DNA of 64,000 nucleotides. It comes from CAZLFA01 sp964558665 (lineage in GTDB: Bacteria; Desulfobacterota; Syntrophia; Syntrophales; PHBD01). Positions 53,701-60,730 of the stretch are shown here, in pieces. Made by a program: the position numbers and the translations under genes. The notes under the pieces were generated by a model, which was not told the DNA's origin, made no database searches, and worked only from the letters and a program-made list of their open reading frames with translations. Positions within the stretch are counted from its first letter, which is position 1; the number at the start of each line of letters is the position of its first letter. The DNA is taken from the NCBI GenBank assembly GCA_964558665.1, contig CAZLFA010000004.1:1-64000 (forward strand). Reading direction: 5' to 3'.

Positions 53701-54551
53701 TGGAATACTCGCTGCTGATCCGTCCAGGGAAGTCGGGCGAACATCGGCAGAACAGCCGTTTCTCTTCCAAATCTTCCTTCCATAAGCTCGCATGTTTCAA
53801 TAATGTCTCTTTCTGTAGGCATGAAGACAATCATGTCTCCGCCGCTGTCGCTGAGGATTAGATCTTCTGCCGCCTGTACAGCCGCGTCTACATAACCGGT
53901 TTCTCCATCGATACCGGTTTCATCGATCGGCTTATATTTAACCTCAATCGGGTACATTCGGCCGGACACTTCGATAACCGGTGCATTGTTGAAAGCCTTT
54001 GAAAATTTCTCCGTATCGATAGTGGCCGATGTTATTACTATCTTCAGATTATTTCGCTTTAACAGCAAACTCCTGAGAATGCCGATAACGAAATCAATAT
54101 TGACCGATCTCTCATGTGCCTCATCCACTATTATTGTATCGTATAAGGAGAGTCTAGGGTCTTTCTGCGCCTCCATAAGCAGAACACCGTCAGTCATCAG
54201 CTTAATTTTCTGGAAAGCGCTCCTCTTCTCCTCAAAACGGATCTTATATCCGACAGTTCCCCCCACACCTTCTTTCATTTCTTCAGCGATACGTCTGGCT
54301 ACCGATACTGCTGCAATTCTTCGTGGTTGAGTACAACCGATGATTCCATGAATACCCCGCCCCGCTTCCAGGCACATTTTAGGAATCTGTGTCGTCTTTC
54401 CGGAACCGGTATCTCCGCTGATAACAACTACCCTGTTTTTTCTGATGGCCTGAACAATATCATCTTTCCTTTCGGTAATCGGGAGGGAGGGGGGGTAATA
54501 CAGTTTCACTGGAGGCTGACAAACGGCTGATTTCCTTTTCGATGTATTCAT
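50760..54551 (-). CDS. hrpA: ATP-dependent RNA helicase HrpA
   Basis: A 1263-residue DEAH-box helicase of HrpA type. Walker A is GDTGSGKTTQ, followed by TQPRRIAA, DEAHERS, SATIDTEKF and motif VI QRKGRCGR. Helicase-associated and OB-fold domains follow, and the long DUF3418 C-terminal half (about 650-1263) is characteristic of bacterial HrpA, which rescues stalled or collided ribosomes and processes mRNA. The length is normal. It is monocistronic and divergent from the cyclase gene. Confidence 0.96.
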   Translation of the reverse strand: MNTSKRKSAVCQPPVKLYYPPSLPITERKDDIVQAIRKNRVVVISGDTGSGKTTQIPKMCLEAGRGIHGIIGCTQPRRIAAVSVARRIAEEMKEGVGGTVGYKIRFEEKRSAFQKIKLMTDGVLLMEAQKDPRLSLYDTIIVDEAHERSVNIDFVIGILRSLLLKRNNLKIVITSATIDTEKFSKAFNNAPVIEVSGRMYPIEVKYKPIDETGIDGETGYVDAAVQAAEDLILSDSGGDMIVFMPTERDIIETCELMEGRFGRETAVLPMFARLPWTDQQRVFQPLPIRKIIVATNVAETSITIPGIRYIIDTGLARILEYNPRSRTTSLNIKEISKSSADQRKGRCGRMENGICIRLYTQESYENRPDFTSPEILRTSLAEVILRMVSIGLVPIETFPFIDAPSSKAVRNGIEMLKELGAIETAGKKSDDVNGAVSLTEMGRFMSRLPLDPRLSRMIIEAIKENCLEEVKTIASLLSIQDPRERPVGREVSADQKHGAFKDASSDFLTTLNIWKNYRHVLNSGASKNQIRKYCRENFLSMRRMQEWKDVYEQISRIISEERFKEKKEKVFRRNSEETDAAVHRSILSGFLSNIAQKKEKNVYLATKGREAMIFPGSSLFGKGAEWIVAAEMVETSRLFARMTANIDSGWIEKLGGNLCRSVYSSPRWDEKRGEVVADEQVSLFGLVIVPKRRASYGRIDPEESSQIFVRNALIEERVKKPFPFMVHNRMVIERIKNMEDKLRRRNLLVSEDNMAKFYEERLPGVYDIRTLQRLLLDRKDDHFLRMSEDDVLLSSPEENELSLFPDEIALDRLHYRCVYRFDPSGNDDGITVKIPFSTLAHLPEKSIEWRLPGFLREKITTLVKGLPKEYRKRLQPVSNTCKIIFEEIEKADADLSVALSRFIKKRFGVDIPLSVWPIDSMGEHLKIRFSIMDDKGREMLSGRDIGCLKNETMTSEETKEFKALRAKWEREGITAWNFGDLPEYVICKSMIGIEEPAFVALVASADAAEIRLFNNQREAAKAHLRGVRNLYLHLFKEELRHLKKGLILQGDIKNLAADFSGGKVFEKLLYDKVVKDLFDCNIRNQEDFFRHADNVRSQILPTGQKLIKKAEPLLKAYSKTAAILKKLHDDYRFNRPAQQFISRMTTDLKRLLPDNFLDIYRDENLADIMRYCRALGVRAQRGVIHLEKDALKEKELIPFMQWYEDKLNCLKENDANENHLAMDEYRWLIEEYRVSLFAQEIKTPYPVSKKRLLEKSKEIDLLF

Positions 54552-54580
54552 ACAGGATTTACCCGATCTCCCATAATTGG

Positions 54581-54609
54581 TTGACTTTCAAGAAACTCGC
54601 GGATATAAA
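54581..54609 (+). promoter_or_regulatory. Promoter of the adenylate cyclase homologue
   Basis: TTGACT at 54581-54586, a 17-bp spacer, TATAAA at 54604-54609. The start of transcription is expected near 54616, 33 bp before the ATG. Confidence 0.65.
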
Positions 54610-54648
54610 TATTCCTATAAATAATAGTAATTTCGGAGATTCGCCCCG

Positions 54649-56547
54649 ATGCTTTCGAAGACATTTCTTCAAAATAAGAAGAGATATATAGCATATAACA
54701 CCTTCAGGAAAGATATTTTTACTCAGTTGGCTCCCCGCGATGCTGAGGCAATTCTTTACCTGCTTCCATGGATGTTGAGTGTCAATCATCCTTCTGTTCC
54801 GGGTTACGTCAAAGAGATTAAAAAGCCTTTTCAGGTGTTTTCTATTGAGAAAAACAGGGATATTACAAAACGTGAAAGAAATTTTAAAAACAGTTTCAAC
54901 ATAAAGAAAGAGGATTCTCTGCTCAGGTTTCCGGCAGACGTCAACCTGATCCAGGGTGTTTACACAATCGGCAGTGTCGGAACGGTAAGCCAGACATCAA
55001 GATCAGATTGCGACATCTGGATATGCATAAATAAGGATAGCTTCGATGATAAAACATTTCTTCAATTTACCCAGAAAGTCAATCTGATCAAGGATTGGTT
55101 CGATGCCAATCTGAAAATGCCTGTGTTCTTTTTTATCAGCGACGTCGAGGATGTGAAAAGTTGCAACTACGGAAGTATTGGCCATGAAAGCTCGGGCAGC
55201 ACTCAAAGAAATATACTGAAAGAGGAGTTTTACAGGACTACTGTTCTGATCTGCGGAAGGATACCGCTTTGGTGGGTATGCAACGATGATGAAGGTGTAA
55301 CGGATTATAATCAGCTTGTTGATGACTATAAAAATGAAAGATTTGGAGATTATGACTTCATAGATCTCGGCAATCTGGAGTCGGTTGACCGCGCTGAGTA
55401 TTTCGGAGCGGCGTTATGGCAGTTCAATAAATCTCTTACCCATCCGCTTAAATCAATCATAAAAATGCTTCTTCTGGAAATGTTGCTGGTGTCGCCCCGA
55501 GAGGAGCTTCTCTGTCATCAGTTCCGCAGGTTCATTCTCAGCAGAAAAGATAATGCGGGCTTTCTTGATCCCAGTATGTTCACTATGGAAGCCGTTCTAA
55601 AATACAATGAAACGATCGATCCTGAAACGTTTGCATTTATAAAGAAATGCTTCTATCTCCGCTTTGATGTCAAGCTTCTGTCCAACAAACTGACTCTTAA
55701 AGAAAACCTGTGCAAAGAGATATTTCAAACATATTCTTTTAAACGCGAAGATATTTATCATCTTAATGAATTTTCATCATGGACTTTTCATGAGCAGACG
55801 AAATTCGGCGATAAAGTGCTTGCTCTTCTTCTCCATATCTACAAAGGCATAACCACTCTTCAGCGCGGTATAACAAGCGGTATAAATCCAAAGGACCTGG
55901 CAATAATCGGAAGGAAACTGTCTTCATGTCTGGAAAAAAAGCAATTCAAGGTTCCAATCATTAACAAGCCCATGGAAAATATGAACCTGCCGACTCTGAC
56001 ATTCCGTTATGAGGGAAGACGATGGCAGGTGAACCCGGCAAGCGATTCTTCTCTCATCATAGTTGATAACCCCGATCTTGTGTCTTGCGTTGCTTATCTG
56101 GTATGGAATGACGTTCTGCTTTCATCCCAGGTCAGAATGACTCCCAACCCGACTCCTGTAACCCTTCAGGAAATAATGAGTTTGTCACGCAGGATAAAGG
56201 ACATATTTAGTATTTACGACATGACCGCAATAGATTTTGATAACTTCCTGATGCCTGAACAGATCAAGAAGATTTTGCTGGTTGTCAGTTTTGAAGGAGC
56301 TCAACACAACAAAGATGTTAACGACTTCAGCCTGATCTATAAAAATGATTGGGGAGAACTCTTTGTGAGAAGGTTCAGATCACCGGAGAAGCTGAAAGAG
56401 TTCATTGATGAAAACAGCGAGAAATTTAAGCATGTTGAGATTAACTACTATATTCAGCGAAGCAGCCAATACTACGAAAAAATAATTGAGCGCACAAAAA
56501 GAATTGTCAGTCAAACCATTCTGGGGCACTATACGCTGATGATCTAG
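54649..56547 (+). CDS. cyaA: Class I adenylate cyclase homologue, short form
   Basis: A 632-residue protein matching the catalytic half of enterobacterial class I adenylate cyclase (ATP to cAMP). GVYTIGSVGTVSQ and SRSDCDIWIC (Asp120 and Asp122) correspond to the nucleotidyltransferase motif GVYTMGS...SSDLDIWVC. SSGSTQRNILKEEFYRT and AEYFGAALWQFNKS also match block by block. The E. coli enzyme is about 848 residues; the part that would answer to the C-terminal glucose/IIA-responsive region is shorter and different. CGGAG precedes the ATG. No Crp gene is in the window. Confidence 0.9.
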   Translation: MLSKTFLQNKKRYIAYNTFRKDIFTQLAPRDAEAILYLLPWMLSVNHPSVPGYVKEIKKPFQVFSIEKNRDITKRERNFKNSFNIKKEDSLLRFPADVNLIQGVYTIGSVGTVSQTSRSDCDIWICINKDSFDDKTFLQFTQKVNLIKDWFDANLKMPVFFFISDVEDVKSCNYGSIGHESSGSTQRNILKEEFYRTTVLICGRIPLWWVCNDDEGVTDYNQLVDDYKNERFGDYDFIDLGNLESVDRAEYFGAALWQFNKSLTHPLKSIIKMLLLEMLLVSPREELLCHQFRRFILSRKDNAGFLDPSMFTMEAVLKYNETIDPETFAFIKKCFYLRFDVKLLSNKLTLKENLCKEIFQTYSFKREDIYHLNEFSSWTFHEQTKFGDKVLALLLHIYKGITTLQRGITSGINPKDLAIIGRKLSSCLEKKQFKVPIINKPMENMNLPTLTFRYEGRRWQVNPASDSSLIIVDNPDLVSCVAYLVWNDVLLSSQVRMTPNPTPVTLQEIMSLSRRIKDIFSIYDMTAIDFDNFLMPEQIKKILLVVSFEGAQHNKDVNDFSLIYKNDWGELFVRRFRSPEKLKEFIDENSEKFKHVEINYYIQRSSQYYEKIIERTKRIVSQTILGHYTLMI

Positions 56548-56636
56548 GATGTTTGTAATTCGGCATTCTGCAATATACCCTTATGAACGGCAACAATGTT
56601 GTTCCTATTACAGCCCCCCTGCTAAGTGTCCATCAT

Positions 56637-56666
56637 GAAACCCCGGACGTGGAAACTATCGGTTTC
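56637..56666. repeat. Degenerate GTTTCC-type inverted repeat
   Basis: GAAACC (56637-56642) and GGTTTC (56661-56666) enclose a second pairing option, GAAAC-TATCG-GTTTC (56652-56666). It lies between the convergent cyclase and MuiA-like genes. Confidence 0.45.
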
Positions 56667-56674
56667 AGGACGAA

Positions 56675-57547
56675 CTAATTTATTCTCAAAACTTGCCTTT
56701 TCCCTGCCGGAACATCATATTTGTCAAATACACATACATTGCTTTTTAAAGACTCGCGGGATATTTCTGACTTTGTTACAGCAAGGTTGATCTGACGCCA
56801 ATCCTGATCAGTGCTTTGCCATATTTCTATTTCCCGTAAATGAATATTCTTCTTGTCATCATACGATACATTTAAACGTTTAGCCGGCTGCCACCCGCAA
56901 CCGGAAAGATTATACGTGTACTGCAGCTCTGCTTTGCCATTGTCTCTTCCCGTCAGTATTGCGGAAATTTCCCATTTAGGCGTTGTCGTGACGGCTGTTT
57001 GATCGATCTCTGCCTGTAAATCTTTTATTGATTTGTCAATTCTCTCCAACTCGGGCTGGAGAGACAATTTGTCCTGCCATGCTTTCTTCATATTTCGATA
57101 TATTGCCGCCGACAAGTTTACTGCATCAGTTAAAGTTTTCGTCTTTGCTTTTGTCTGTGCATGCCAAAATTGTATTTGCGCGTCATGACCTTCAATGGCC
57201 GCCTTGACTGATATTCGTTCATCCCGCAGCTTCTTCATGCGCCTGCGCAGAGCATCCGCCTCGGGATTAGCAGAAATGTCGATACGCTTATATTTCTGCT
57301 GTTCTATTTTCAGCGATTTGGCGGCAACCAGAACCGTTTGCAAAGACTCGGGATCGGCCTCTGCCGGAAGAATAAAAACAACCTTCTTTGAAGAATCTGC
57401 ATCCTTCATAATTTTAACCTTTGTGTTTTCTGTAACAACAGCATGCGAGGGATAAAGGGTAACCTTTCTGACCTCTGCCCACGCAAGAGGAGAAATCAGC
57501 AATGTGAGGAGCATAGCAACAATTGTTTTTTGCCTGATATTATTCAT
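56675..57547 (-). CDS. Exported MuiA-like protein, short form (DUF4140/DUF4139)
   Basis: A 290-residue protein with a signal peptide (hydrophobic residues 9-22, cleavage after WA at about 24). Residues about 27-120 resemble DUF4140 (VTLYPSHAVVTE, LPAEADPESLQTV). A coiled-coil region follows (about 100-195), then only the opening of the DUF4139 beta domain (CGWQPAKRLNVSY ... DWRQINLAVTKSE). Family members are usually well over 450 residues, so this is truncated or a naturally short form. AAAGGATC lies 8 nt upstream. It is third in the deaminase operon. Confidence 0.75.
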   Translation of the reverse strand: MNNIRQKTIVAMLLTLLISPLAWAEVRKVTLYPSHAVVTENTKVKIMKDADSSKKVVFILPAEADPESLQTVLVAAKSLKIEQQKYKRIDISANPEADALRRRMKKLRDERISVKAAIEGHDAQIQFWHAQTKAKTKTLTDAVNLSAAIYRNMKKAWQDKLSLQPELERIDKSIKDLQAEIDQTAVTTTPKWEISAILTGRDNGKAELQYTYNLSGCGWQPAKRLNVSYDDKKNIHLREIEIWQSTDQDWRQINLAVTKSEISRESLKSNVCVFDKYDVPAGKRQVLRIN

Positions 57548-57550
57548 TGA

Positions 57551-58882
57551 TTAATGATCCTTTCGAATGGTGTCGGCAATATTTCGAACTTCACGCATTA
57601 TCAGCGAAGCATCCATGCTCAATAGTTTTCTGTTACTCATAACAATCCTGCCGTCAATAATCGTTGTCTTTACGTCAGAACCGCATGCTGAATAAACAAG
57701 CTGAGAATAAAGGTTGTAAAGTGGAGTCAAGTGAGGTTTATCCATGTCAATGATGATGATGTCGGCATTTTTGCCGATATCGATAGACCCTATGATGTCT
57801 TCCAATCCCAAAACGCGAGCCCCGCCGACTGTCGCCATCTCAACAACGGTCCGTGCATTCATTACCGAAGGATCCTTTCGCATTATCTTGTGTATCTTTG
57901 CCGCCGTGTCCATTTCACGAAACATGTCGAGGTCGTTATTGCTTGCGCAGCCGTCTGTTCCCAGTCCGACATTTATGCCTTGTTTCAGCATCGAAGGTAC
58001 CGGGGCAACACCGGCCGCAAGTTTCATGCTGCTTTCAGGATTGTGTGATACTTTGACGTTGAAATCCGAAATAATCCTGATGTCATCATCATCAAGCCAG
58101 TTGCAGTGAACGGCAATAGTGTCGCCATCAAGAACATCCAGTTTTTTAAGATGCTGTAGCGGGTTAAGGCCATAGCGGTCCCTTATGATTCTGATTTCTT
58201 CTTCAGTTTCCAGAAGGTGAATCAGATAAGGTATGCTTTCTTTTCTGGCAATCTCCTTCACCATTGTCAGTGTGTCCGGAGAGCAGGTATATGGGGCATG
58301 GCAAAAAAAAGCCGGTGTGATTCTTGCACTTTGTCCTTTCCATCTTGACGCGAACCTTTCGGCAATCTCCTTTTGTTTATTGGGGTCGGGATTATCCGGA
58401 GTCGGATAATCAATGAATCCTTGAGAAACAACCGCCCTCATCCCTGAATCCAGAGCCGCTTGAGCCACGGAACTTTCATAAAAATATCCGTCACAGAAAG
58501 TCGTCGTACCCGAAAGGATCATTTCTGCTATTGCAAGCATCGACCCTGCATATACCATCTCTCTGTTGACATAACGTGCTTCTGCCGGAAATATATAATT
58601 GTTCAGCCATTCCATCAGAGGCATGTCATCAGCCAGCCCCCGAAAGCAAACCATGGGAAGATGGGTGTGCGTATTAACCAGACCTGGCATGATGAGGCAT
58701 CCTGCAGCGTCAATTATTTCATTGGCATCTCCTGCAATTTCCGCCCCGCCAATTTGAGAAATAATCCCGTCCTTGATGCCTATATGAGGATTCTCAACAA
58801 CACCGACTCTGTCCGACATGGAGAGAAGAGTGCCGCTGTGTATCAATATATCCCACTTTTTTTTCAATGATTCCGTTTTCAT
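57551..58882 (-). CDS. mtaD: 5-methylthioadenosine/S-adenosylhomocysteine deaminase-type amidohydrolase, copy B
   Basis: A 443-residue metal-dependent amidohydrolase. The metal ligands and catalytic residues are in NTHTHLPM, HLLETEEE, AVHCNW and GTDGCASNNDLDM. YTCSPDTL and SHNPESSMKLA are typical of the MTA/SAH/5'-deoxyadenosine deaminase group. It probably recycles the nucleoside products of SAM chemistry. Its start overlaps the stop of copy A (ATGA). Confidence 0.92.
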   Translation of the reverse strand: MKTESLKKKWDILIHSGTLLSMSDRVGVVENPHIGIKDGIISQIGGAEIAGDANEIIDAAGCLIMPGLVNTHTHLPMVCFRGLADDMPLMEWLNNYIFPAEARYVNREMVYAGSMLAIAEMILSGTTTFCDGYFYESSVAQAALDSGMRAVVSQGFIDYPTPDNPDPNKQKEIAERFASRWKGQSARITPAFFCHAPYTCSPDTLTMVKEIARKESIPYLIHLLETEEEIRIIRDRYGLNPLQHLKKLDVLDGDTIAVHCNWLDDDDIRIISDFNVKVSHNPESSMKLAAGVAPVPSMLKQGINVGLGTDGCASNNDLDMFREMDTAAKIHKIMRKDPSVMNARTVVEMATVGGARVLGLEDIIGSIDIGKNADIIIIDMDKPHLTPLYNLYSQLVYSACGSDVKTTIIDGRIVMSNRKLLSMDASLIMREVRNIADTIRKDH

Positions 58883-60204
58883 GATTCAAGGCTTTTTCTT
58901 ACCTTCAGGGCAATTCTATTTACGCGATCCATTGCTTCTTCAATATCTATGGTCAAAATCTTTCTATTCCGCATAACTATTTTACCGTTGATCAGAACCG
59001 TTTCAACATCACTTCCTAGAACTGAATATACAAGATGGGAATACTCGCTATACATAGGTGTGAGATGGGGCTTTCTTGTATTAATAAGAATTATATCCGC
59101 TTTCTTGCCGGGAACCAGCGAACCCGTTATGTAATCCATTCCCAGTACCTTGGCTCCATTGCATGTTGCCATCCGCAGGACGGTTCCTGCAGACATGACT
59201 TTGGGATCCAGCAAAGATGATTTTTCCAGTTTCGCCGCTGTATCAATTTCCTGGAACATATCCAGGTTGTTGTTGCTCGCACATCCATCTGTTCCAAGTC
59301 CCATGGTAATTCCTGCATTAATCATACGTGTGACCGGGGCGACACCGGAGGCAAGCTTCATGTTGCTTTCCGGGTTGTGAACAACTTTACATCCATTATC
59401 GGCGAACAGAGGTATCTCTTCATCACCCATGTACACACCGTGAAAAATAAAAAATCTTTCGTTCAGGTAACCCATGTCGCTTAGAAACTCTATGGGAGAC
59501 CCGCCGATCTTTGTTTCTATCAATTCCCTTTCCGTGATGTTTTCCAGGAAATGTGTGGCAATCGGTGCATTATATTTTTCCGCCAGTCGCAGTGCTTTTT
59601 TCATCAAATCAGGAGAACATGTATACAATGAATGCGGCTCAACAACTATATTAACCAAGGGATCTCCCCGCCATTTATCAAGGAGCATCTCGGAATATGC
59701 CAATCCTTCTTCAGGCGTCTTGACGTTCGGCGAGGGAAAATCGAAAAGCACCTCTCCTACCAGGCACCTCATTCCTGATTCTTTTGCTGCCCTGGCTGTC
59801 TCATCTTCGAATATATACATGTCGCAGAAAGTGGTTGTTCCGGAAAGGATCATCTCTGCGCAGGCAAGCATGCTGCCCCAATAGGCCAACTCGGGATTTA
59901 CATTTTTGGCTTCAGCGGGAAATATATAGTTACTGAGCCAATCCATTAAATCCATGTCGTCTGCTATACCCCGGAATGAAGTCATGGCCGCATGCGTATG
60001 AGAATTGATCAGCCCCGGCATGACGATAAATCCGGAGGCATCAATATGAGCCTTGCCGATATAATCACGGGTTATATGATCAGATTTGCCAACTGCTTCA
60101 ATCGAATCGCCGGAAACCGCAATGGCTCCATCCTTTATGACATGATCTTCACCGTTAAACTGGAGAATTGTCCCCCCTGATATGAGAACGTCAACTTCCT
60201 TCAT
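58879..60204 (-). CDS. mtaD: 5-methylthioadenosine/S-adenosylhomocysteine deaminase-type amidohydrolase, copy A
   Basis: A 441-residue paralogue of the next gene. The metal site is in NSHTHAAM, THFLENITERE, FHGVYMG and GTDGCASNNNLDM, with YTCSPDLM and VHNPESNMKLA. The sugar/base-contacting segments differ from copy B (PHSLYTCSP against CHAPYTCSP, FHGVYM against VHCNWL), which suggests different preferred substrates. AGGGGATG lies about 9 nt before the ATG. It leads the three-gene operon. Confidence 0.92.
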   Translation of the reverse strand: MKEVDVLISGGTILQFNGEDHVIKDGAIAVSGDSIEAVGKSDHITRDYIGKAHIDASGFIVMPGLINSHTHAAMTSFRGIADDMDLMDWLSNYIFPAEAKNVNPELAYWGSMLACAEMILSGTTTFCDMYIFEDETARAAKESGMRCLVGEVLFDFPSPNVKTPEEGLAYSEMLLDKWRGDPLVNIVVEPHSLYTCSPDLMKKALRLAEKYNAPIATHFLENITERELIETKIGGSPIEFLSDMGYLNERFFIFHGVYMGDEEIPLFADNGCKVVHNPESNMKLASGVAPVTRMINAGITMGLGTDGCASNNNLDMFQEIDTAAKLEKSSLLDPKVMSAGTVLRMATCNGAKVLGMDYITGSLVPGKKADIILINTRKPHLTPMYSEYSHLVYSVLGSDVETVLINGKIVMRNRKILTIDIEEAMDRVNRIALKVRKSLES

Positions 60205-60321
60205 CTTGTATTCATCCCCTTAGAGCATATTTACACTATTCAGTAGAACCGGCAGAATTCTTAATAAGAAAAAATGATAAACCCGCCCTGCACGGACAAG
60301 TCCAATACCACAAGACATCAA

Positions 60322-60356
60322 ATATCTTCAAGATATATCGAGCAAATTACATGTAA
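60322..60356. promoter_or_regulatory. Palindromes upstream of the deaminase operon
   Basis: ATATCTT-C-AAGATAT (60322-60336) is a perfect 7-bp-arm palindrome, and TTACATGTAA (60347-60356) follows. The 296-bp region between the deaminase start and tRNA-Leu otherwise holds only the tRNA promoter. Confidence 0.35.
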
Positions 60357-60451
60357 AATCTTTTATAGAATCAAATATGTGCAAAAAGTAGGGGCAAATA
60401 ATTTTCTCTTATGACGGGATATGATGAGTCGCCGATGGTTCAGGATAAATC

Positions 60452-60480
60452 TTGACACTCAAATATAAAAATATTATGAA
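60452..60480 (+). promoter_or_regulatory. Promoter of tRNA-Leu
   Basis: A perfect TTGACA at 60452-60457, a 17-bp spacer, TATGAA at 60475-60480, 20 bp before the tRNA. Confidence 0.6.
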
Positions 60481-60500
60481 ATTTAATCTTTGGGATGAAT

Positions 60501-60588
60501 GCCTGGGTGGCGGAATTGGTAGACGCAAGGGACTTAAAATCCCTCGGTACTCAGTGCTGTGTGGGTTCGATTCCCACCCCAGGCACCA
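60501..60588 (+). tRNA. tRNA-Leu (anticodon TAA)
   Basis: An 88-nt tRNA with acceptor GCCTGGG/CCCAGGC. The anticodon stem is AGGGA/TCCCT with loop CTTAAAA (anticodon TAA, reads UUA). It has a long variable arm (CGGTACTCAGTGCTG), T-loop TTCGATT and an encoded CCA ending at 60588. Confidence 0.97.
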
Positions 60589-60710
60589 GCCATCCCTCCC
60601 CGTGCACGAGAAACCTTCATCACGCCTTCTGAAAAGAAAACTCTTGAATCATGCATAAAATTATTGAATAATTCGAAAAAAGCTTGATGATTATCCCAGA
60701 TATAAAAAAT

Positions 60711-60723
60711 ACCTGTGACAGGT
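60711..60723. promoter_or_regulatory. Palindrome next to the hybrid kinase start
   Basis: ACCTGT-G-ACAGGT has perfect 6-bp arms, 7 nt before the GTG start, and it contains the only AGG that could serve as ribosome site. It may be an operator or a site for translational control. Confidence 0.35.
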
Positions 60724-60730
60724 TTTAAAT

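Noticed and set aside
60452..60658. Short frame covering tRNA-Leu
   Set aside because: It starts with TTG in the promoter and reads through the tRNA.
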